Virus record (IMG/VR): IMGVR_UViG_3300025141_000755
Coordinates: 1 to 23,828 of that record
DNA from: a virus
DNA length: 23,828 nucleotides
Direction: 5' to 3' (one strand)
The notes beneath the pieces were generated by a model, which did no database searches, was not told where the DNA came from, and saw only the letters and a list, made by a program, of their open reading frames with translations. Numbering within the stretch: position 1 is the stretch's first letter; each line of letters starts with the position of its first letter. Below are positions 9,896 to 18,300 of this stretch, one piece after another. The translations under genes were made by a program, and so were the position numbers.

Positions 9896-10318
9896 TCAGC
9901 CACTCCTGCTAAATCCACTCTGGTTGAGCGGGCCACCGATTTTAGAACGAAGTTCTTTAGTGACCATTGCGCTAATTTCTTTGGCGAGTGCCTTCTTATC
10001 AGTCCTGTCAGTGACTCCGCTAACATCAATCCTGAGATTGACTGTTACATCACCTTGGGACTCTTGGGCAGCAACGCCACCCATTGGTTTACGCTCTGTT
10101 GAGTTGCTAGCAATTTGCTTGAAACCATCAGTCTTACTAGTCTGCCTCAATGATTCTCTAAGGTCATTACTATGCACCTTAGTCATTGACATGGAATTAG
10201 TAAATTTGTCCATTTGTGTCTGAAGCGCCTTCATGTTTTGCTGCGCTTCTTCGGTGTATTTCTTGAAATTCTCCATCGCCTCTACGGACTTTGGGTCGAT
10301 ATTGCCGTCTACCATCAT
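9896..10318 (-). CDS. Small tape-measure-like protein (resembles tape-measure C-terminus only)
   Basis: 140 aa if started at ATG 10318, or 139 aa from the adjacent ATG at 10315. The GGAGG at 10323-10327 is four bases from the first and seven from the second, so the second may be preferred. The first ATG overlaps the upstream TGA as ATGA. The N-terminal half is helical and amphipathic (ENFKKYTEEAQQNMKALQTQ). The C-terminal part, LRIDVSGVTDRTDKKALAKE then IxxMVTKELRSKIGG, resembles the end of phage tape-measure proteins as I recall them. Position directly after the chaperone-like pair also fits a tape measure. It is far shorter than usual tape measures and lacks long coiled-coil or hydrophobic segments. 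It could instead be a split C-terminal piece, or another small tail component. Confidence 0.75.
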   Translation of the reverse strand: MMVDGNIDPKSVEAMENFKKYTEEAQQNMKALQTQMDKFTNSMSMTKVHSNDLRESLRQTSKTDGFKQIASNSTERKPMGGVAAQESQGDVTVNLRIDVSGVTDRTDKKALAKEISAMVTKELRSKIGGPLNQSGFSRSG

Positions 10319-10584
10319 ATCCCCTCCAGTGGGGGCACGGAGTCATACCCCAAGTAAACTGCGTTTGCAGAGGCTTCTTCATCATCATTTGAAGCCTGCG
10401 CCCAATTCAAAAGTTGCTTGGCATCGTCCACACTTAATTCTCTCACTTCTCTCAGCCCCATGTTATAGTGTGTCATCAGTAAATATTCCATTCCTTCTCT
10501 TTGTAAACGAAGCCTATCCTTCACTGGTCTCCCGTTAATGAAGTACTTGATCTGTCCGACTTCGTGTCCCGAAAAAGCAACCAA
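10315..10584 (-). CDS. Putative tail assembly chaperone, second overlapping frame
   Basis: Up to 89 aa, in the -1 frame relative to the 105-aa gene and overlapping it by 64 bases. It can be expressed in two ways. A TTG at 10584 sits three bases after a strong GAGGTGAT, the same spacing as the GTG start at 13053. Alternatively, ribosomes translating the 105-aa frame could slip -1 in the overlap, for example at CTT TTT CGG near 10571-10579, giving a fusion. The part after the overlap (EYLLMTHYNMGLREVRELSV, then DDAKQLLNWA) looks like the second half of tail assembly chaperones, which usually have a short 'Y-x-hydrophobic-x-E-h-R-E-h-x-h' helix pair. It lies after the tail tube gene and before the tape-measure-like gene, as in lambda G/T. 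No classic X XXY YYZ heptamer is present, so the mechanism is open. Confidence 0.7.
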   Translation of the reverse strand: MVAFSGHEVGQIKYFINGRPVKDRLRLQREGMEYLLMTHYNMGLREVRELSVDDAKQLLNWAQASNDDEEASANAVYLGYDSVPPLEGI

Positions 10585-10838
10585 CCAATCACCTCGTTAG
10601 GTTCAGGTAGCATAGCAGATAGCGCTGCTCCTTCTTCAGGAGTTATATTCTCTATGTTGAATTCAGAATCATAAGTAAGCCAATTATCAAAAGCATATCG
10701 CCAGTATTGTGAGAAATCTAGGCTACCATCAGATAATAATGGTGCTACTGCTTGGACATCAAAGAAAGTTAATTGCTTAACTGTAACTTCTATTTCCTCG
10801 CCATTTATTTCGATTTTACTCTTCTTCTCCTGCGACAT
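10521..10838 (-). CDS. Putative tail assembly chaperone, first frame
   Basis: 105 aa from ATG 10838; the start lies inside the end of the 71-aa gene (23-base overlap) with GTGAG just upstream. The protein begins MSQEKKSKIEINGEEIEVTV, continues QLTFFDVQAVAPLL and then an aromatic/acidic helical part (FSQYWRYAFDNWLTY, ITPEEGAALSAMLPEP). Small size, acidity, helical character and position between the tube protein and the tape-measure-like gene fit a gpG-like tail chaperone, which coats the tape measure during tail assembly and is absent from virions. The last 20 or so codons overlap the next frame, which is -1 relative to this one. No family signature is certain; the assignment rests mainly on gene order and overlap phase. 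Confidence 0.72.
   Translation of the reverse strand: MSQEKKSKIEINGEEIEVTVKQLTFFDVQAVAPLLSDGSLDFSQYWRYAFDNWLTYDSEFNIENITPEEGAALSAMLPEPNEVIGWLLFRDTKSDRSSTSLTGDQ
10588..10595 (-). promoter_or_regulatory. Extended Shine-Dalgarno GAGGTGAT inside the 105-aa chaperone-like gene
   Basis: GAGGTGAT three bases before TTG 10584 in the -1 frame, the same arrangement as at 13057-13064. It could start the second frame independently, or act as an internal Shine-Dalgarno that stimulates -1 slippage at downstream T-rich codons. Confidence 0.6.
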
Positions 10839-11031
10839 ACTTACTCACTGTTTCCTCGGATGCAGCCGAATCGGGGGCATCCTCTGAAGCAAGGTGGGCG
10901 AATGGATCATCACTGGCCTTCCCTGCTTCGGGGTCGAAAAGGTAGTCTCCTCCCTCTTCTTCTTCATCATCTTCATCTATAACATCGATTTCAATACGAG
11001 GATGAAGGGGTGTCCAGAACTTCATCGGCAT
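10816..11031 (-). CDS. Small acidic protein between tail tube and chaperone-like genes
   Basis: 71 aa from ATG 11031, nine bases after the stop of the 670-aa gene. GAGTTGAT upstream differs by one base from the GAGGTGAT used elsewhere. A second in-frame ATG two codons later is possible. The sequence starts MPMKFWTPLHPRIEIDVIDE and then becomes strongly acidic (DEDDEEEEGG, SDDPFAHLASEDAPDS), probably disordered. The end overlaps the start of the 105-aa gene by 23 bases, so translation is likely coupled. I do not recognise a family. It may be a small tail assembly factor, because it sits inside the tail cassette, but this is inference. Confidence 0.65.
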   Translation of the reverse strand: MPMKFWTPLHPRIEIDVIDEDDEEEEGGDYLFDPEAGKASDDPFAHLASEDAPDSAASEETVSKYVAGEEE

Positions 11032-11040
11032 ATTATCAAC

Positions 11041-13053
11041 TCAACAATGGTATAGGGTATCTTGGCTGACTACTTTGACATTTCTTGGCTCCAGCCGTAT
11101 TTTGGAGTGCAACAAACCCATTTCATCAGGTACGGGAATAGGGACTTCGGTAATAACATAATCGTCTATTAGAATTCGCAAAGACTGTGCTGTGCTGCCA
11201 CCGCCGCTATAGATGGGCTTAGTAAAGTGAAGATGGATTAGGTTACCAGTTGCACCTGCCGAGCCACTCGTTTCGATGTGGCTTCGCAATCGATGGAACA
11301 AGGTTGAGTCGGTTAAGATTACATCTATTTCCATCTCAAATTCTTCACGGCCTTCACGGATAATAGAAGCGTTTCTAGTGCCGCCGTATGGTACCTGCTT
11401 GGTTGATAAATTATCAGAGTCTAATGTCTCCGCTACAGGGTTACTTTGGATAGTATGGAATAATTCTACTCCCGTTTTACCTCTTAATTCAAAGGCACTA
11501 ATGAACCCTAGGCTAGCCCCAAATGCTTCCACGCTACCATTGTAAAACATGAATGGTTTTTCAGAGCCATTCGCTATACCGGAAGCCTTTCTCGATGCGT
11601 CATCGGTTCCAGTGTTTTGGAACATACGGTGTGCAATATACCGATCTCCTTTGTTGTTTGTTTCCAATCGACCAGTATCTGTATAAGTGGAAAGTGCATC
11701 AAAAACGCACCTATACTTTAGTTCAGCATCTACAGTTGATGACAATTCCCATTCTACTATTTTGCATCCTCTGAAGATGCGAGTGAGTTGCTTACTGTCT
11801 GTTGCACCACCCGGTGCATTTGCACTTTGCTCTGTACTGTAAGAACCTACATCTCTGTTCCTAATGCTGTGCTCTATACAGAACGAGGGAATGGTGTCGC
11901 TAGAAAATAATAAGCGTCTGACCGGGTTAGTGATGTCATTGGTAGTGGCAATGCTAGGTCCAGTCGCATCGTACTTCCTTAGCAATACATCGTCTGCATC
12001 ACTGGTACCGTCACCACTATGCTCAAACTGCCAAGGGTCATCGACAAACACCCTATGCCCGCCAGTTATTGGCTCAATTGCCACAATTCTTCTACACTCA
12101 CTGGTTTCAGTCCACTCAAAATGATGAGCGTCTGAACTGAGGCTACTGCTGCTGGCGGACGGCCAGTAATCGGTAGTAGCCAAATCAGGAGTCTTGTAGG
12201 TGACTGTAGGGACTCTAGTTGTATCTTTTATGAGAATATAATCTCCAACGGCTGCTGTAGCAGAATTAAAGCCAAGATTATCTAAATCAATGAATGTCTG
12301 ACCGGGAGCAACCGTATATGTGAGGCTACCTTTAGCAGCAGAGCCTGAAGGTGCCGCCCCACAATTATACCCATCTACCACTTCTCTACCAAGGCTATAG
12401 TATAACCAGCGTGGACTATGGAGTGGCATTTCAAGCGCACCATTCATATGATGAACCTTGCCTGTCTGCTGCACTGCGACTTGTCTACCAAGTCCTACGA
12501 CATGGTACTTGTGAATATCAACTGTAGTGTCGGGTAGCGTCATGAAAGATGCCAGCCCTATGAATTGGTCAATCAAACTGACTTCAGAAGAAAGGTCTGC
12601 TCTAGCATTAATAGCAGTAGTTACACCAATAGTAGGCATGCCTAGAGAATGGATGCAAATTACATCTGTTGTAGTGCTAGTAGTAGCCGCCGCTAAATTC
12701 ATTCTTGGTACTATCTTAATTTTAGTGAAAGTAGAAAATGTATGATCGACTACACTGAATACTTTGCCGCTTACAGATTCGTAATAATGGCTAGTAAAAT
12801 TACCAGTAGTGCCTCCATGGAATGTCAACTTCGTACCAACAAGCATACCAATAGGTACAGACAAAATTCCTGTCGTACCATTATTACCCAATGAGCCAGT
12901 TGCTCCAGCACCGCCGAATACAATTTCTGTATAGTCGGGAAAATCAGTGGCTACCCATGTCAACGGTTCACCTGATTCTATGTAAAGCCCAGTCTCGTGA
13001 CCCATGGTGACTTCTGAAACATCACCTTTGTAGTGTATACCGAACCCGCCCAC
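11041..13053 (-). CDS. Putative major tail tube protein (large)
   Basis: 670 aa from a GTG at 13053. That start is chosen because GAGGTGAT at 13057-13064 sits three bases before it and overlaps the stop of the 148-aa gene. The protein is beta-rich. Motifs recall tail tube proteins of archaeal and bacterial siphoviruses: HHMNGALEMPLHSPRWLYYSLG in the first half, PSFCIEHSIRNRD, IVEWELSSTVDAELKYRCVF, EEFEMEIDVILTDSTLFHRL, and IHLHFTKP followed by ILIDDYVITEVPIP near the end. It is longer than most tube proteins, so extra surface domains are likely, including a region around WPSASSSS. Its place between a neck-type gene and chaperone-like genes fits the major tail protein. The tube assignment is moderate; the coding call is certain. 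Confidence 0.82.
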   Translation of the reverse strand: MGGFGIHYKGDVSEVTMGHETGLYIESGEPLTWVATDFPDYTEIVFGGAGATGSLGNNGTTGILSVPIGMLVGTKLTFHGGTTGNFTSHYYESVSGKVFSVVDHTFSTFTKIKIVPRMNLAAATTSTTTDVICIHSLGMPTIGVTTAINARADLSSEVSLIDQFIGLASFMTLPDTTVDIHKYHVVGLGRQVAVQQTGKVHHMNGALEMPLHSPRWLYYSLGREVVDGYNCGAAPSGSAAKGSLTYTVAPGQTFIDLDNLGFNSATAAVGDYILIKDTTRVPTVTYKTPDLATTDYWPSASSSSLSSDAHHFEWTETSECRRIVAIEPITGGHRVFVDDPWQFEHSGDGTSDADDVLLRKYDATGPSIATTNDITNPVRRLLFSSDTIPSFCIEHSIRNRDVGSYSTEQSANAPGGATDSKQLTRIFRGCKIVEWELSSTVDAELKYRCVFDALSTYTDTGRLETNNKGDRYIAHRMFQNTGTDDASRKASGIANGSEKPFMFYNGSVEAFGASLGFISAFELRGKTGVELFHTIQSNPVAETLDSDNLSTKQVPYGGTRNASIIREGREEFEMEIDVILTDSTLFHRLRSHIETSGSAGATGNLIHLHFTKPIYSGGGSTAQSLRILIDDYVITEVPIPVPDEMGLLHSKIRLEPRNVKVVSQDTLYHC

Positions 13054-13056
13054 CTA

Positions 13057-13064
13057 ATCACCTC
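13057..13064 (-). promoter_or_regulatory. Extended Shine-Dalgarno GAGGTGAT deciding a GTG start
   Basis: GAGGTGAT three bases before GTG 13053 of the tail tube candidate. It overlaps the stop of the upstream gene. Confidence 0.75.
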
Positions 13065-13509
13065 ATGGAATTAATTCAGCCAGTATTACTACCTCGACTT
13101 GAAAAGTATGCCTAAACAATTTCTTGGTTCTGTCGCTCAGATCGGTACGAGTCTTGATGATGAGTCTGTCATAATTGGCACCATCGCCTTTGCGCTTGGT
13201 ATGAACCAAACGGCGCATTTCATCTTCCATCTTTCTAAGCCTCGACCTGCTGATTGCAGTCCTCATATCAACAGTGATGTTGACTCTAGTAGTAACATAA
13301 TTGTAAAACAAATCCGGTTGCTCTTCACTATGAGCGGTCTCGTAGCATAGAACATAATCGCTACGGCCCAAATCTAGGCGCTTACCACGCTCAGGGCCAT
13401 GGTTTGCTATGTCCAAGATAACAGGTTTAATGTTATCAGTATTGGCTCTACTCCAGTCGCCAAGGACTGTGATGATAGAATCCAAGGGCTCAGTATATGT
13501 TGCCGTCAT
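13063..13509 (-). CDS. Putative neck / tail-completion protein
   Basis: 148 aa from ATG 13509, overlapping the stop of the 616-aa gene by four bases (ATGA). Mixed alpha/beta sequence: LDSIITVLGDWSRANTD near the N-terminus, then DYVLCYETAHSE, a strand pair TTRVNITVDMRTAISRSRLR, a helix KMEDEMRRLVHTKRKG, and DRLIIKTRTDLSDRTKKLFR followed by HTFQVEVVILAE. The pattern of a helix flanked by long strands, ending in a strand like FQVEVVI, fits small head-closure, neck or tail-terminator proteins, and so does its place between a connector-like gene and the tail tube gene. No specific family can be fixed from the sequence alone, and it could be either a head stopper or a tail terminator. Confidence 0.78.
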   Translation of the reverse strand: MTATYTEPLDSIITVLGDWSRANTDNIKPVILDIANHGPERGKRLDLGRSDYVLCYETAHSEEQPDLFYNYVTTRVNITVDMRTAISRSRLRKMEDEMRRLVHTKRKGDGANYDRLIIKTRTDLSDRTKKLFRHTFQVEVVILAELIP

Positions 13510-15356
13510 TCAAACACCACTACTTCCTTATACCTACTCAATATTGCCTTAGCCTGATTGCGATATATCTGAATCTTAGCACCAAGGTCAACATTCTGCG
13601 AACCCTCAGGGATTAGCACCGAGCGGTCATCAGACATGAGTAAATCGGAAGCAACCATCTTAGTAGCCGCTTCTTCGATGGCTCTTTCCAAATAACGCTC
13701 TCCGTAAATATAGGAAACCTTAATGGCATTCCATTCAAAGTATGGATAGGAATTATTGAAGTAAATGATACCCATTTCATGATCCATCCACCAGTCCTTC
13801 AGACGGGCTTGGTCGCCTCCTAAATCAGAGAATGCGCCTATGTCGGATTGAAGTCGTCTTTGGAATACAGTCGTATCTGCCGTATCAAGTGTAGTCAAAG
13901 GTGTACCTACAACATTAGCGCAACCCGTAAATGTAATTGCTGTTTTACCAGTATAACTGAGTATCGATACAGATGCACCGGAACCAACCATTAGTATTCC
14001 TCCATTAGCAAACCCTTCTGTAGAGGTTACGCCAACTGTGATGTTAGGACTACTTCCACTTACACTACCTCCAAATAATAATGCAGTTGTCGTGCTTGCT
14101 TCAGTGGTCTGCGATATTGTTATGTTAGTCAAATCAGTTACACCTACACTAACACTTTCCCCACCTTTGGTTTGGCGTAGACTGCTGATTTTTATTTTGC
14201 CATTACCATAGTCAGAGTTAGCCGTTGCTAATAATTCGTTATCGATTGCAATATTAGATGTACTACCCGGTAAAGTAAATGCAGGCGAGAAATCTACAGC
14301 GACTTTACTAACCCTGTCCTCTTTATTGATTAAGTCGGAAAGGCTTTGGGCAGCAGTAACTTTGTCAAACCTTGCATCCCATTGAGATGTACCCGGTCCC
14401 TGCGCTAATTCGGCATAACTTCCATTCGTTAAACCGATGTAAATATGCCCACCGGCTATGTAAAGTTCATCATCATTAGCAACTGCTGCTGAAATTCCTC
14501 CACCAACAGTAATACTAGTACTGCTACCTACAGCAGTAACAGTGCCTAATTTAACCCCACTACTGCCGTAAAGTAAATCACCAATTGAAAACTTAATAGT
14601 TGCGTCAACACCGTCTACTGTCATAGCACTAGTATGACTCGCACTATAACCTCCGCCATTATTGATTAAAACACCACTCGCTACATTTTCTAAAGCAGAC
14701 TCATCTACAATCTCCAACCTTGCTTCTGCTCCTGCCAAGTCTCTGTAATCGTCACCTTGCCATACCTCTAGCCTCAGGATTTGCTGAACATTTCTGAATA
14801 AAAGAGGAGCAGTACCGACATAATCTGTATAGTATCGGCGACGATAAGGCTTGTATGTATCGAAGTTGATATATTCGGCGACTACAATTGATGGTCGCCA
14901 AGCGTTGTGCGTTTCACTATCAATGCGATCTTGAGTGCGCTTGATGAAATCCTCAACAGTACTTCGCTTCATTCCACGGGTCTTGCCGTTGGTGAATGAC
15001 GCTGTGTTCTGAACATAGGCGTTATCAGCAACTTGAAAATTAGCATGAGTAATAGAACCAGTGAAATTCAACTGCACGCCGGGGCTGTTTGTTGCAATAG
15101 ATGTGATGACCTTTTCAAAACCGAGAGGGTCAGCATCTGAATAAATTAGAATCGTATCTCCGACTTCAAACCCATGGTCTCGGTAATCTGCACCTGTTAC
15201 ATACACAGCAGTAGCAGTGCTATCTTGTGCAACTAATACAGCCTCTTCCGGCCCAATGCCAAGGAGGTCTCCTACCTTTTGGGCAGTAGTGTATACAATT
15301 GCATCAGGGTTAAGAGGTCGTGTTTCAGCCTCGCCGGGTGAAAATATGATTGGCAT
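13506..15356 (-). CDS. Putative head-tail connector/adaptor with inserted beta modules
   Basis: 616 aa from ATG 15356, with GGTGAGG upstream in a 36-base gap. The N-terminus has YTTAQKVGDLLGIGPEE, like the first helix of gp6-type adaptors. Then come a beta stretch, a helix STVEDFIKRTQDRIDSETHN near residues 130-155, and an ISINFD-like segment (EYINFDTYKPYRRRYY). Beta modules are inserted in the middle, including SGVLINNGGGYSA to DDELYI at about 14455-14685. The C-terminal helix YLERAIEEAATKMVASDLLM then DDRS and QIYRNQAKAILSRYKEV resembles the C-terminal helices of phage adaptors. Adaptors are usually only 100-200 aa, so this one is greatly enlarged by insertions. It precedes a neck-type gene, as expected for a connector. 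Family assignment is moderate. Confidence 0.8.
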   Translation of the reverse strand: MPIIFSPGEAETRPLNPDAIVYTTAQKVGDLLGIGPEEAVLVAQDSTATAVYVTGADYRDHGFEVGDTILIYSDADPLGFEKVITSIATNSPGVQLNFTGSITHANFQVADNAYVQNTASFTNGKTRGMKRSTVEDFIKRTQDRIDSETHNAWRPSIVVAEYINFDTYKPYRRRYYTDYVGTAPLLFRNVQQILRLEVWQGDDYRDLAGAEARLEIVDESALENVASGVLINNGGGYSASHTSAMTVDGVDATIKFSIGDLLYGSSGVKLGTVTAVGSSTSITVGGGISAAVANDDELYIAGGHIYIGLTNGSYAELAQGPGTSQWDARFDKVTAAQSLSDLINKEDRVSKVAVDFSPAFTLPGSTSNIAIDNELLATANSDYGNGKIKISSLRQTKGGESVSVGVTDLTNITISQTTEASTTTALLFGGSVSGSSPNITVGVTSTEGFANGGILMVGSGASVSILSYTGKTAITFTGCANVVGTPLTTLDTADTTVFQRRLQSDIGAFSDLGGDQARLKDWWMDHEMGIIYFNNSYPYFEWNAIKVSYIYGERYLERAIEEAATKMVASDLLMSDDRSVLIPEGSQNVDLGAKIQIYRNQAKAILSRYKEVVVFE

Positions 15357-15392
15357 GCTTCATTCCCCTCACCTAAGCCACGCTGTGCCTCT

Positions 15393-18300
15393 TCAATAAC
15401 CCTGCCGCCAAAACTTGTCTTTGATACTCTTTAGGAGTTCGTCTCCTTTAGTTGCATTGAAATTGAGTAGAGGTTCGGATTTCTGTTCCATTCCTTCTAT
15501 TATCTCCTTCTGTTGCTCAGGAGACAACTGTTGAAAGTCAGGATCGTTCATCGTCTCTAATTGTTCAGGGCTAAAGACCACTCTAGACTGTGAAACCGTA
15601 GTGCCACTTGCAGCAGTAGCAGCAGGGCCGTCGCCAAGTGGTATGGTAGGGCCCGCCATTGGTGGCGGTGGTGCTTCAGGCATTGGTGCTTCAGGCATTG
15701 GTGCTTCAGGCGCTGGAGCAGGTGCTGGAGCAGGTGCTGGAGCAGGTGCTGGAGCAGGTGCTGGAGCAGGTGCTGGAACAGGCGCTGGAGCAGGCGCTGG
15801 AGCAGGCGCTGGTTCTTCCGGCGGTGCATTTTGCATCGCTTCTCGATGTGCCATTGCTGCCATCATTTCATTATACCTCTTCTTGTTTTCAGAAAGTGTC
15901 ACCCATGGTGCCGGGTCATCCATTGCTGTTGCTTCTCCATGTCGCACATCTTCTCTTTCTTGACCTTCTCTACGACTTTGTTGTTCACCGGAAGTATATG
16001 GATAAGCGGCTGCAATACCTTCCCTTGCAGCACTGGGGCGTTCAATGGGAGGAACTTGGGAGCCGGGGTCTAACCCAGCCTCTCTTGCCGCTATATCAGT
16101 ATCTCTCATTTCTTCATAATTCCTTCGCAGAGAATCCATCAACATCTCTTTGCCATCGTCTCTATACCTTTGCTCATGGATATGCTTATCGCCAGTAGCA
16201 TGTTCATCAATGATGCTTTTTACACCACTTTCTCTACTCTCTGCATGGTTATCCATTAAGAAATCGAGTACACGACTCAACTGAACTGAACGAGGTGCCT
16301 GTCGTAATTGTCGCATTACTCGATGACCAGCCTTTCTTTGCTTGGTGTCTATTACATCTCTACCACTGGTACTTTGTCTTACGGGATAATGTTCTTCTGT
16401 ACCATATCCAGACTTACCGCCATGTGCTCGATCGAGAACTTGGCGCTGTTCTACCTCGCCAATTTGCCTTCGGATGTTAGCAGCCTCTTCTTCTTTACCG
16501 GGTGTATCTTGTGCAATGCGAAGGAGGGCTTCTAATTTATCGGGGCGCTCAACTATTTTCTTGCTACCCCTTGTGCCCTCTTGTACACCAAAGGCCGAAG
16601 GTAAATGTTCATCTTGCATAACTGGTTGAATTGGAGTTCTAACATCACTGTCGGGGTCCATGGAATCATCAATCATTTCTTGCATCATACCTAAATGTGC
16701 ATGAACAGCAGAAGTAAGTGGTTGCTTCAATGTTTCAATCTCATCTTTAATGAAATCCTCTAATTCATCTTCACGACCATGTTCTTGTAAAAATTTAGCC
16801 TGAGGCTGATTGTAAGCCGTCAGTCTAGCCGCTTCATGTATTTGCCTTGCTTCATCTACCGCCTGCCTCTTTCGGTCATATTCCAAATTAGCAGCCTGCT
16901 GACCGGCAATTTCAGCATCACTTAAGAACTGCTGACTTGCAAAGGCCTCACTCTCCTTATGTGCTTTGAGTTGAGCCTTAACTTTCTCAATCTGTGATTG
17001 AATATCCATCCTTCGTTCATGCGTCATATTATCAGAAGCACTACCTAATTGATATTCAGGTGGTAGATTTTCTTCATCTAAATTTTCTGTTAAGAAGTCA
17101 GCAATGGCTCCCATCGTGGCTTGCCTCGCATTCTCTTTATGTCTAGCCAAGGGATTACCTGAGGGTGGCTCCACTCCTACTAATCTATCAACGCTTGGCT
17201 CAGAAGGTCTTTTGCGTGTCCCTTTACCATAAGAGGCACCCATCTGAGCCTGACCTAACTTACCTCTTTCAAGTGAAGGGAAATCTTCACCACCCACCTT
17301 TGTACCGGGTACGCCTTCAGGCGATAACGAAATACCCGTGCTATCATGATATTGCTGGAGATCTTCAGGTGAAAGTTCTTTCGTGTTTTCGTGATATTGT
17401 TCAAGTTCCATAGGTGAAAGTTCTTGATGCTTTGGGGGGCGCACTCCTAGTTTAGCAAATGCAGCCACTACATCCTCATTATCCTGAAGATTAAGGCCCA
17501 TATTTCTTGCTATATCTTGCCATGGACTTTCACGGTCATTCATTAATGAACCCATGATAGCAGTTCTCAAATCTTTAGGTTGGCCGTAATCCTGAGTCAC
17601 ATCACCCGCTTGGTTAGTTTTAATTCCAAATTGCTTTGGTACTGTTGGCGTAACGGCTACTCCCTTGTCCCTTTCATAATCTTCGACTCTGCCTTCAATC
17701 TCTGCTTGTCTTTTTGGAGCATCTTCATGCCATTGCTTCACTTCTGCTTTGAAATCCTTTTCGGCAGTAGCCCTTGCTCTTAGATACGCTGCCTGTTTTT
17801 CTCTGTTAGTAGAGGCTAATCTATTTCTTTCAGATTGAGTTAATCTTCCAGTCCTTGCCTCATCCCTCATAGTCTTATCATCGAACATAGTTTCCATAAA
17901 TTCCTGCCCTGTAGGTGCGGTACCTTCGCCCATTCTACGAGGTGCAACTTTCACTTTCCCTTTCCGATCTATAAATGTTCTATCCTCTTCAGGGTCAAGC
18001 CTAACAGCCGACCTAGTTGCTTCTAAATTGCGAGCAGTCTCATCGCCCAGCATGGCATCAGGGGTTTCCGGTTTTCTAATCCCTTTCTCTCGTAAATAAT
18101 TTTGGAATGACTTTAAGTGACTAGGCATCGATGGATAATGAGAACCATCCTCAGTAGGTTTGGCTAACTCCCCTAATCCTTTTTGTGCCCCTAGTCTAAT
18201 TTGCTCTACTTCTGCGGGGTCGTACATTGCACTCTCGCTTTCGTCTTTGGGTTTGGTTGTTAATTCGTGAATCTGTCTTTGAAGTTCAGAAGCATCTGCT

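Noticed and set aside
10521-10584. Classic X XXY YYZ frameshift heptamer
   Set aside because: I read the overlap codon by codon and no canonical heptamer is in the correct phase; only partial sites exist.
15601-15963. Plus-strand frame coding a Gly-Ala repeat protein
   Set aside because: It is the antisense reading of the Pro-Ala repeat in the 1344-aa gene, with no ribosome site of its own.
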